Positions 9,484 to 20,572 of a DNA stretch of 64,000 nucleotides are shown here, in pieces (the first letter of the stretch is position 1; every line of letters begins with the position of its first letter). The position numbers and the translations under genes are program-made. Origin of the DNA: Gonium pectorale (taxonomy: Eukaryota; Chlorophyta; Chlorophyceae; Chlamydomonadales; Volvocaceae); the NCBI GenBank assembly GCA_001584585.1, contig LSYV01000019.1, forward strand, positions 969,297 to 1,033,296, read 5' to 3'. The notes under the pieces were generated by a model, which searched no databases, was not told the DNA's origin, and saw nothing but the letters and a program-made list of their open reading frames with translations.

Positions 9484-12400
9484 ATGATTTACAGCATTCG
9501 AGGCCATGAAGTCGACTTTCCGCATCAGCCCTATGGCGTGCAACTCAGCTTCATGGAGAAAATGCTGCGCACCTTGGAGGAGAACGGCAACGCGCTGCTG
9601 GAGGCGCCCACCGGCTGCGGCAAGACGCTCAGCCTGCTGTGCGCAGTGCTGGCGTGGCAAGAGAAGCGCAAGAAGGAGGCCATGCAGCGCGCGGCGGCCA
9701 AGCTTACGCGCCAGGCTGCGCGGCCAGGGGGCGGGGGCGAGCCCGGCAGCGGGGGCAAGCAGCCGGAGGGGCGACAGCGGAAGAAGGCCAGCTCCGCCCC
9801 TAAACCCCTGAACACGGGCGCGTACGGGGGCGCCGAGGACCACGAAGACGATGAAATGGTGGATGCCGACGACTTTGTGCCGGACACCAAGAATGACAGC
9901 GGCCGGCCGCTGTCGGAAGCGGAGCTGGCCAGGGAGCACCGCCGGTTGCCGGGAGAGGACGCTCGGATGTACGACAGTGACGACAGCGACGGTGCGGTCC
10001 CGGACAAGCCGCCCAAGATCTTCTTTGCGACGCGGACGCACTCCCAGATTGCGCAGGTGGTGCGGGAGCTCAAGCGCACAGCCTACAAGCCGGCCATGGC
10101 CATCCTGGTGAGCGCTAGGCCGATGCGGCACCCGGTCGGGCGCCTGCGACCACACCATCTCCAGGCCTGGCGCGCGCCAGCGCGCCGCTCTCTGCCTTGG
10201 CACCCCGGAACACTGCATGCGCGCGAGTCTAGATAGGGACCACGGCAGCAAGGGCAGGCCTGGGGCCTGAGGCCGACCGTGCGGGCGCGTCATTGCCGAT
10301 GCACTGTCTCGCTGCGCGAGCCCGCAAGGTTTCGGTCGTGCGGGCGGAAACCGTTGCAGGCGAACCTGCCACTGACCCTGGGCGCTGTGGTGCGCTCCCT
10401 TTTGCCACCAACACCTCCCGTTCCAGCTGTGACCACCCCTGGCGCCTCTGCCTGCCCTCCATTTGAACCGGGCCCAGAACCCGGCCACGTCCAGGCTTGC
10501 AGCCTGTCCTTATTAAACCTCTGTTTCCCAAACTCCCCCTGGCACTTTGCCGGTAAGCATGCTCCCTGCCCCTCACTCAACTGGACCCGGATCCTGCCAT
10601 GCGCAGGCCGCCAAGCAGCATTACTGCATCAACAAAGCTGTGCTGCGGACTGGCCGGGTGGACGAGGAGTGCGAAAGGCTATTAAAGGAGGAGGCCCACC
10701 CTTGCCGGTTCCGGTCCAAACCTGGAGCCGGGAAAACTATTTCAGTAAAGGTACGCCACGACACCGGACGGGGTAAATGCTGGAGAAGGGCTTGAATGCT
10801 GGAAAGAGACCTGGATTAGCCCTGGTGAGGCGGGGGCGCACCGCAACAGTTCCTCCCCCTCCATGACGCAGCGCAAAGGCACACGCATGCAACATAGGGA
10901 TGACTTCGGTGCACTCAGCTCGTCTGCGAGGAGGGTTCCAGGGAGCGTTACTCTCACGCAAAGAAGCTGCCCATGCCTGCTCCCCAGCTCACGCGCAGTG
11001 GAGCTCTTGCCTGGAACCAGTCGTCGCCACGCCGCAGCCTGCCAGGCTGTAACGTACCACCCTTCTCACTCCCTCCCCCCTCTCCCGCCCTCCAACACCC
11101 TGGTCCGTGGCACTGGTCCCCGGGGCTTGAACTGACTTCAGGTCCACGACATTGAGGAGCTGTCCAGCACGTGCACCAAGGCCAAGGTGTGCCCCTACTT
11201 CGTCGCCCGCGACATGGCGCTCACAGCGGAGCTCGTCTTTTGCCCCTACTCGTACCTGCTGGACCCCGTGGTGGGTGGCAGTGGCCCGGCAAAATAGAGT
11301 GAGGAGGCTGGGGCGCATGCGCGTCGCATCGCAAGGAGCTGTTATGGAAGGCTGGATGGGTGCATGGCGGGTCGGTGGAAGGGACTGAGAACCGCGGTGG
11401 AATGGGACGGATTGAGGCGATAAGATGGCGGGCACACGCGTCTTCTTCTTCTAATCACCACCTCGGGATGCTGGGTAAGAGGGACCTTCGAGGATAAACA
11501 GGCAAAACTGAGATCATGAACGGCAAGGAAATGGAGCACCGACGTTGCTATGAGTGTGGTCAGCCTGGTGTAGCAGCGGGTTTCGGACAAGGCGGTCCCG
11601 ACGGATGCGGAGGGTGGAGGATGGGGTGGGGCCGGAACAACATAATGCCTGGGGCTACCGGATCTCTGATGACCCACTTCCGTATTGTCCTGACCAGTCA
11701 GGATTGCCGTTACCCAAACCACGCCACGTGTCAGGGCTTTGCTTGGCCTGTCCCCAGGTTCGCCGCGCCCTGGGCCTGGACGTGAGCGGCTCGGTGCTCA
11801 TCTTCGATGAGGCGCACAACATGGAGGACGTGTGCAGGTGCGCGACCCGCGGGTCAAGCGGTGTGTGGGGGGGGAACTCGCCCCAAGATACCCCACCGCA
11901 CGTATTGAGATACACAGCACAATCCGCAGTCAACTACGAGTTTGCGCAGCCGCTTGTGGACTGTTAGCAACGTCTACCGGCTGTCCCTTTGCATACCTTG
12001 ACCGCACATTGCCTCTGCCGACCACCGGTACGGGCCTGTCGTGCTGGCATTCTGCACCGCTATGCTCTTCCAGGGAGGGCGGCAGCATGGACCTGGATTT
12101 GGACGCTCTGCGGGAGGTGGAGGGCGCTTTCCGCCTGGCGGCCCAGCTGACGGGCAGGCCCGAGCTGTACGAGCCCCTCAGCGGCGCGGCGGCGCGGCTG
12201 GCGGCCTGCTTGGGCCGTTACGAGGAGCGCGCGGAGGGCATGGCGCCGTGCGGCTTTGAGGAGCACGAGGCCGTGCTGCAGGGCCAGAGGGTAAGAGACA
12301 TCTTCCCCTCTGGGCGCGGGCCTGCGGCGCCAGCGGACAGGAAATTGAATAAAACGGGGAAGAGGTCCGGCAAAGAGGCTTGGATCCAGCTACAAGATCT

Positions 12401-15400
12401 GGGCGTGAACTGCGTCGCGTGGCTCTGCCTTTGCAGTGTCCATCGTGGTCACGACGGTCTCCGGCAATTTTCCCACGTAAGGGTCAGCGCGTGCGTGGTT
12501 TCCTCCCCCCGCATCACGCGGGAATGCAAACGGCATGCTCATAGCGCTCATAGCGCGACCTTTACCGTTGTTGCGGATATTTTATCGAAGGTGTTACCTA
12601 CTTCAGAACCTGAAAGGCAAGCTTTGCAGGCAACAGCGCTGTGCGCGACGCGAGCCCCCTGGCGCTCCCATCCGTGCCGGTGCAGGCGCTCAGCTTCCTG
12701 GACGATGCGGGCCTGGGCCCCGCGGCTGTGAACGAGCTGTGGCGCGCCTACGAGCTGGCCAAGGCGCACGAGGACAAGGCCACCTTCACAACCGGTGGGC
12801 GCTGCTTGCATGGAGTATCACATGCGTAAGCAAACTAGTCGCTGCTGTTTTGTGGCCGTACCCAAGCCCGCAGCCCCGCGGACACCTGAGATGCAAAAGC
12901 CTTGACCAGGGATCGTTGTGCTCGTGTGCAACGTGATCTCAGAGGTCACAACCCATGGTGTTGGCCCCTGCCACACACGACGCGCCCGCCCGCCCACCGC
13001 AGAGGGCGACGCCGCCAACGAAGCCATTCCGTCCAACGTCACGCGCCCTGGCGCCGGCGGCGGCGCGCTCGGCACCTTTGGCCGCCTGCTAACGGTTCTG
13101 CGCCTCATGTACGCGCCTAGCAAGCGCCTGGCTGGACCCCTCCAACCCGGGCCGCCCGCGGCGCGGCCATACCCGCCACAGCCGCAGTCGTTTCAGCAGT
13201 ACCCCAACAGTGGACCGGCAGGGCAGGGGCAGGGACCATTGTTGGCGCCGCAGCATGCCGGCGGGGCGACTGCCGCCGCGCTGGCCGGGGGCGGCGGCTT
13301 CATCCCCAGCGCCACCCAGCTGGGCGCCGCCGGCCCGTCCAGCGGTTGGCGCACCGGTGGCGGCGGCGGCAAGGGCGGAGGCGCGGCGCCGCCCGTCGTC
13401 GTGCACGGCGACAACACCGGCAGCTACAGGGTGGTGGTGAAGCGCTGGATCGCGCATGGCGCCAAGGACCGCCGCAAGGCCAGGTGCCGGGGAAGCCGGG
13501 GAGCATGGGCGCGTCTAGATGCGGTCGGCGGCCGGTGCCGGCGGCCGGTACCCTGCAGCCTGCCGCGCTGCTCGCTGCCAATCCATGCTGCATTGTATTG
13601 CGTACACATTTCGGCGCTTGCCCCCATAACCGTACCCTGCTGCCTGGCGCTACATCCGGGCTTTGCAGCCATGCACAACCTGCCCTGCGATGGTTGGGGG
13701 CGTCGTCCACCCCAGCTGGTCCTCACGACCGGGACCGCATCCTGTCGTATGGACCGAATCGACCCGACACACCTGGAGGGGTAGCTTTCAAGTGAACCAT
13801 TCCATGGGACTGCCGTTTGCACGCGTGCAGGTCACGCCTGCGCCGCGACGACGCGGCGGACAGCGCCGGCGTGCAGGCGGGGGCCGCCGTGTCGCTCAGC
13901 CTGTGGTGCTTCAACCCCGCGGTGGTGTTCCGCGACCTGGCTGACGCGGCCCACAGCGTGGTGCTCACCAGGTGCGCCCCGTACTCTGCGCTCTGCAGCA
14001 CCCGTATGCCGTTAGGGTGCTGCACGTACTTGCCGGTGCTGTTGGCAATGGCGGCTCAGGCTTGCATCTCGTTGGGGTAGCAGCCGACGGCTGCCCAAAG
14101 GAAGACCACGGGCGGCTGCTTTAGGTCCCGGCTTCAGATTGTATGGTTGTACGCGACTGGCGCCCTGCCACCCAGCGTGCGACAAGGCCTTTCCTATCCT
14201 GTCCCTGTCCTGCTTCGCAGCGGCACACTGGCCCCACTGGACTCGTTCGCGTCCGAGCTGGGCACCGAGTTCCACGTCAGGCTTGAGGCGCCGCACGTCG
14301 TGGACATGAGCCGGCAGGCGGGTCAGGGGCGGACGGCTGGCCGGGGCCTAGGCGGGCCGGGCTGGCGGGGAAGGGGGGGGCTCGCAGGGCAGCGAACTAA
14401 CGGGGAAGGACCTGTGCAGCTGTAGCGGGTGGAAGAAGCAGGGCGGGCTGTTGGGCCCTTCGGCATACCGGTACTTTAAGCGGCCCTGCCTTCCTTGTCC
14501 CTCCTTACATGCCCTTAACGAGCACGTCCTTTGAACGGCGTTTGCAGCAATGGCCTGTGCATTTCCGCGCTCGCGCAGGTGTGGGCCGGCGTGGTGACCC
14601 GTGGGCCGGGCGGCAGCGCGCTGAGCGCCACCTTCAAGGAGAGCGCCACCTTCCGCTTCCAGGACGACTCGGGCGAGGCGGTGCTGCGGTACTGCCAGGT
14701 GGGTTGCTGGTCCCATTGCTATGCTGGTACCTTTGCGTGTAACTGCCTGCGGCAAAATGGCCGTGCGGGCGCCCAAGGGCAGTGTCCCCGTGTCGGCTAC
14801 CCTGATGCCGTTTCTTCGTGCTTAGGGGAAGAGGCGACGGAGCGGGCATGGACATGGGAACGCGGCTCCCGTAGCACGGTCCGCGAACTCACTTCCGCCA
14901 CGGCTACCCTCACCCAAGCGGCAACCGTAGCCGCAGGAACGCGAGGAAGCGCCTGGTCATGACTGCCATATCGCGTAACCTTTGGCGATCGGTTTATCGC
15001 CCGCTCCCTCCCCCCCGCAGGTCATCCCCGACGGTGTGCTGCTGTTCTTGCCCAGCTACAGCCTGATGGACAGGCTGATGACGAGGTGGAAGGTGCGCGG
15101 CTGCCAGGGGGCCGGCGGCAGAGTGCCAGTTTCCGCTCTTCCATCGCCCATATCCGGTCGCAGCCTAGCCTGGGCATTTTTCCATGTCCCTCTGCATGCA
15201 TGTGGCATTGACCATGTCCCGGCCCTCCGCCAGCTCCCCGTTGGTTGATCAACTCTCGTTGATTCCCACGTTCCCCCGCGCCTGCACCTGCAGTCCACCG
15301 GCCTGCTGTCCCGGCTGGAAGGCGTCAAGACGGTTGTGATGGAGGGGCGGGAGGCGGGCAAGGGCTTCGAGGACGCCATGGCCAGGTACTACGCAGCCAT

Positions 15401-18400
15401 CCGGAGCGGCAAGGGCGGCCTCTTCGTGGCCGTGTGTCGCGGCAAGGTGGGTTGGGACCCTACGGCCTGTCGAGCGCGCACTCCTGTTTTCGGTCCAACA
15501 GCTCGGGGGCAAGAGCGGATTCCGCTAGATTTCCTTTCCCCATTGGCCGAATGGCCTCCTGACGGGCCTCCTGTCGTTACTCGTGTGCTGTGATCGCCGC
15601 TGGCGCACGTGCCGTGTGCGGGCGCACAGGCGTCCGAGGGCATCGACTTCGCTGACCAGCACGCGCGCGGCGTCATCCTGCTGGGCATACCCTTTCCTGC
15701 CGTCAAGGACACAAAGGTGGGGACAAAGCGGTTGGGCGACTTTTCTGCTCCACAGCAGATCACACCAACCGGACAGCCCCTTCCGCGGCGCGGGCCATGC
15801 AATGGCCTCACCGTTGGCTCAAGAGTGCATCCAGGTGCAGACGTTTCCTGCAGCCGTGCATCTGACGTGCCCATCTGTGACGAGGCGCACTTCAATCAAT
15901 TACGCAGCGCCAACCGTGCTGAGGTCACCTTCCGAATGCACTCCCGAATGCACTCCCCCCCCCCCCCAAGGTGCGACTGAAGAAGGAGTACAACGACGCC
16001 GGGAGTGGCCCCAACAGCGGCCGGCCGCCCTCACAGCGGCTGCTGAGCGGGGATGCCTGGTACACGCAGCAGGCCTTCCGCGCCCTCAACCAGGTGCGGG
16101 CTGAAGAACGTTTGCTTATGAGCCTACGCGTGTATGAGAAGGGGGCAGGGGCTGCAGAGCTTGCGGGCCCATCCGCACCTGCCACCATAGATGCTGACTG
16201 GAGGACACGCCAGGGCCTACCGGGATGGCCTACTGTAACTTACAGATCGAAAGGGGAGGACCGCCCGGGTGTTCCGCTGCACGGGGGTCGTGACTGCGTG
16301 CTGCCGTGCGACGCCCACGCTCTGGCAGTGAGAGCAGGCCTCAAAGGTGTGCCACGGCTTCTGTGTGCATTCTGTCCGCAGGCGGTGGGGCGCTGCATCC
16401 GCCACAAGTACGACTGGGGTGCGGTCATTCTGCTTGACGAGCGCTTTCGGGCGCCCAACCGGCAGCTGCAGCTCAGCCGCTGGGTGCGCGCGGCCGTGCG
16501 GGTGAGTGGGGTCATCTGGCACGAACCGAGAACGGCACCCCATGTCAGAAAACAACGGGCCGGTCTACGGTGTGAGCTGTTTGCACGCGGCCTCGGAGGT
16601 TGTTGAGTTGCCCACAATCTGTGGCAACATCCGCGAGCACTCTGGCACCACATTGCAGGTGTCCCATGGGTGTGGATGCCCCAAGGCTGAGGACACGTTG
16701 CCAGGCAAATGAATGGCTACGTTGGCTGGTGCACCCCCTCTCGCACGCAGGTTCATGAAGACTTCGAGGCCAGCGTCGCCGGCCTGGAGGCTTTCTACAA
16801 GGGGATTGCAGCCGACCCGCCGCGGCCCCCGCCCCCGGCGCCACCGCCACAGCCGGCGGAAGCCAGCGAGGCCGACGCCAAGCCCAGCGCCAAGGGCGCC
16901 GGCAGCGGCGAGGCCAAGCCCATCCATGCGTTTTTCACGGCCGCCGCAGGGGCGAACGCCGACGCGTGGGCCGGGCCGCGGGCGGCGGCGCGCAAGGGTG
17001 CGAACGGGGGCAAAGGAATGGACCTGCAGTACGAGGAGGACGTAGTGCAGCCGCCGCCGGCAGCGCACGCGGGCTGCGGTGGGGCCCTGAGCGAGGCAAC
17101 CGAAAGCGGCCCAGGCCCCGGCAGCCGCCCGGGCCCGTTCGACCGCTTCCGTATGGCGGCAGCGCCCGCCGCTGCGGTCAAGGCAGCAAACGGCGGGGCC
17201 CCCGCTGCTCCTCCGCTCACACAGGCTATTCTCCAGCCCCAGGCCCAGCAGCAGCTGCCGGCAGGGTACATGAAACCTGCCCAGGCCCGCCCGGGAAGCG
17301 GCTGGGGCGTGGCCCCGGAGCAGAGCCCTGCCGACGGGTATGCCTCGCCGCGTGCAGGGCAGCTGCAGCCGCTCGCCACGCAGCAGGCTACACAGCAGTA
17401 CCGTGCCTACCCTGCGACGGGGCCGTCTGCCGCGCCTTCCGACGCCTCCTGGCTGCAGCAACGGCCTCCTCCTCCCACGTTCTTCGGCGGCCTGCAACAG
17501 CGGCCGCAAGTGCACTCAGGGAAAGCGCAGGGCGGGCGGCAAGGCCCGCGCCCAGCGCTGCCGCCAGCGGCACAGCGGTGGGAGTCGCCTGAGGCTCACC
17601 AGCAACACGCGACTGACCAAACGCAGTACCCACCGCCTCAGGGGCATCAGCATCACGCGTGGCCGGCGCAGCAGGGTTGGCCGGTGCAGGGCCAGTGCCC
17701 TCAAGCTGCGGGTCTGAGCGGCAACCTGCAGAAGCCGCAAGAGGGGCCTGCCAATCACCAACACCAGCAGCTCGGCGGCTGGGAGCATCCGCCAGCGGGA
17801 GGCGCGCTGGCCAGCTTAGCCTGGCCGCAGCGCTCACAGGCGCCCTGGCCGCCGCCTGGGGCCCAAGGCCAGATGCAGCACGCGTGGGCGGGGCCACAAA
17901 GCGACGGCCGAGAGACGCCGGGGCCGGTCCATAACCGCCAACCGCCCCAGTGGCCCGGCCAATACTCGCCTGGGCATGGGTCGCAGCTGAACGACCTTCA
18001 GCATGGCGAGCGGGGCCAAGGGCTCGGGCCCCCAAGCTCACGGCCACAGCCGCAGCAATGGCAGCTTGCACCGGGTGGGCCAGGCCAGCAGCAACACGGG
18101 CTGTGCCAGACGCAGCAGCAGCCGACGCGATGGCAGGGCCCAGTGGCAGGGCACTGGCAGGGCGCCCAAGACGCATCACGGCAGGCGCCAGGCTGGGGCC
18201 AGGCGGCGTCCCAGCTGCATTTGCAGCCGCCTGATCTGGCCATGTCAGGCGCGAGTGCGACGCCGGCGCGGCCCGCTCAGCAAGGACCCGGGTGGTCCCA
18301 TTCCGCCAGGCAGGGCGCGTTGGGGACGCCGCCAGGCGGAAATCACGCCAACGCGATGTCGCCGGCGTCGGGCTGGGACGCGAGCCCCTACGGAGGGCAG

Positions 18401-19210
18401 CCGGTACGGCAGACGCCGGACGCCCATTCCGCTCCTTGCCAGACGGGAGGCGGCACGCCGTCCGGCCGTGGGACGCGTGTTGAGGGCACGCAGCAGCGCG
18501 AGGCGTCCTGGCAAGAGCAGCAGCCGCAGGGGCCGGGGCAGCAACAGCGGCAGCAGTCCCATGCCTTCCTGCAGGAGGGCACGTGGCGTCAGCCGCAGCC
18601 GCGTTTGGGCCCCGCGGGGACTGGTCATGGCGGGGGTGGAGGCGGCGGCTTCCCCACAGAGCCACAGCAGCCATGCGGGAATGGGGCCCCCACGGCTGCG
18701 ACGCTTCAACAGCCGGCACCGCAGCAGCAGCAATGGCGGCAAGAGAGGCTCTGTCAGGGCCATGAGCAGTGCAACCCTGGAGGGCCGGCGCTCAGTGCTG
18801 CCGCAGGAGGACGGACAAGGCCAGCGGAGCCGCGGCGCACTGTAGGGGGCAGCAGTTGCACAGGCTACACGGCCCTGAAACCGCAGGGAAATGAGATGCA
18901 GGACCCGAACCGGGGGCATGTGGGTTGCCAGGGTGCGGGCGGCCAAGTTGGTGCGGGAGCGGATGGCGGAGCCACCCATCGGGGGCGTACGCAAGGCACT
19001 GGCGCTGGGGCAGCACGACGGAGCCGGGGGTTGTCGTCAAGCCGTGCACGCGAAGCGGCGGCAAAGCGCATGCGGCTGCAGCAGGCCACACAGGGCGCTG
19101 CAGGCGCTGGGGAGGCGACGGCCCGCGGGTCCGGCGCCCCCGGCGACACCGGTAACGGCGGCAGCGAATGGGACGAGTTTGACGACGCCGATGACTTTGT
19201 AGATGTCTAG
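9484..19210 (+). CDS. FANCJ: FANCJ/BRIP1-type 5'-3' iron-sulfur DNA helicase with long Gln-rich tail
   Basis: Sixteen exons: 9484-10107, 10607-10750, 11142-11270, 11758-11837, 12074-12290, 12686-12794, 13003-13483, 13831-13971, 14221-14317, 14579-14698, 15021-15092, 15294-15446, 15630-15716, 15971-16093, 16382-16501, 16751-19210; 1718 aa in frame. XPD-family superfamily-2 helicase: Walker A APTGCGKT (41-48), motif Ia [12 protein letters not shown], Fe-S cysteines at about 215, 230, 241 and 273, DEAH at 316-319, [17 protein letters not shown] followed by SEGIDF, and motif [13 protein letters not shown]. The segments [30 protein letters not shown] and [11 protein letters not shown] match FANCJ better than RTEL1 or XPD. 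FANCJ unwinds G-quadruplexes and forked DNA in crosslink repair and replication in the nucleus. Oddities: a Gly/Pro/Gln-rich insert coded within 13130-13430; an apparent GC-AG intron at 14318-14578; and a single last exon coding ~820 residues of Gln/Pro/Gly-rich sequence ending in an acidic [12 protein letters not shown]. Confidence 0.95.
16900..19210 (+). other. Low-complexity Gln/Pro/Gly/Ala-rich coding tail of the FANCJ gene
   Basis: About 770 codons of the uninterrupted last exon encode a disordered-looking region dense in Gln (runs of QQ), Pro, Gly, Trp and Ala, with no recognised domain. Its last twelve residues are mostly acidic. Long antisense frames over it (for example 17388-18719, minus) are shadows of the biased composition. 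Confidence 0.8.
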
Positions 19211-20572
19211 TGTCAACGTGGAGCAGAGCAAACTGTTTTATTTTGTATGGGACGCATGCAACGCTAACCGGCCGGACTTCTGAGGCCGGGAATACCCGCT
19301 GTGGAAAAGCTGGGTGGTCCCTGGCGAGTCCCTGTATTCATTGGCAGACATGATTCGGTCGTGTCACTGGCGGCAACTCTGCAGCTTCAATGACGTGCGG
19401 CGCGGGGCGCGACCGGTACACAAACTGTAGGGTCGAGCCGACCCGGGTGAGGGTCCACAATCCTGGTCGCCAAGAGGGGCCTGAGAACTGGCCCGAAGTT
19501 GGAATGTCACTCTAGCACGCATGCCGAGGTCGCGTCTGAGAGATCCCGTCCGTGGATCCGGACGCGCGACTGGTCGACGTACAGGCCACTTGTCCTGCCT
19601 TGGCGCGCTGCACTCCGCAAACTGGTACACTTTGTACCGCTGGACCGCGCAGGTCTTGTCTGAGTCGCTGCTGGCGTTACGCCCACTCGCGTGCTTGCAC
19701 AACAAACTCATCGCTGACAGCCGCCTGCCTTATCCCGCACAAGCCGCGTCGCATTCCACCAGCGAGCTTATTTTGCGGCTAGACAGCGACTGAGAAGCAC
19801 GCCGGGCCTGCGAGCAGCGGCGGCCAACTAGGAGCGCTTTACACGTGGCTCTTGCAGCCAACACCTCTAGGCTAGTCCTGGTGGGGTTGCAGACTGCGAC
19901 ACTGCCCCTAGACGTTATGGCGCCAGTGCAGCAACCAGCGCGGAGCGGCCTGCGGCTTGGGCAGCAGGCGCCAGCGGTACGCCCTGTGCTTCGGGGACTG
20001 GGCTTCAAGCAGCAGCGCGCAGCGGTGATCGCGCATTCTGGCCAGAATCGTGATGTCACTGCTCGGTAAGCGTGCGTTATGTGGGCGTTTCAGCGAGGGG
20101 TCATCGGTCGGCCTACGTGGCACCTTTGTGGCCTTGAGGCTGGTATCTGTGCTCAGTGACACCAGTTGGTCACAATGCGACGCGCGATTATGATAGCGAG
20201 CAGCTTGCACACTTGACGGTTGCCGCATCACGAGTGGTCTGGGCTACGCCCTTGCAATGCGCTACCTGTTTGTGACATGCGTCCCTGTCTACTGTACTTT
20301 AAAATGGACTCTAAGTGTGGACTGGAGGTCGCGGAGCGTTGAGTTTGGGGTATGCCATGCTCGTGGTCATCCGGCTCTGTTGGGTCTCAAAGCAAGTGAT
20401 GAAGCCGGCTCTCCGTGCTTTTGATCCTTTCCCCACGTTGCTCCTCCCCCCGTCCCCGTCTACTGAGAATGCCTTCCAAACCCACTATCCCCCCGTCCCT
20501 CCTTCCAACGCCTCTGGACTCCGAGTCCCCTCAACCCCCGCCCCGTTTCCCTGCCCTTGTAGCGTCGCCGAG
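19211..20572. other. Intergenic between FANCJ and desaturase genes
   Basis: 1.36 kb with no coding exon I can support. It should hold the FANCJ 3'UTR and the desaturase promoter and 5'UTR. A short frame runs upstream of the desaturase ATG (from 20315), but its peptide looks like Ser/Pro-rich UTR translation and lacks family similarity. Confidence 0.5.

Noticed and set aside
9478..10488. 336-codon antisense frame over FANCJ exon 1
   Set aside because: Mirror of GC-rich coding sequence; the plus strand encodes conserved helicase motifs here.
17388..18719. 443-codon minus-strand frame rich in Ala and Arg
   Set aside because: Shadow of the Gln/Gly-rich FANCJ tail; no domain and no splice context.
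20315..20572. In-frame upstream extension of the desaturase
   Set aside because: The peptide is unlike any desaturase N-terminus, and the ATG at 20573 begins the recognisable protein; treated as 5'UTR.
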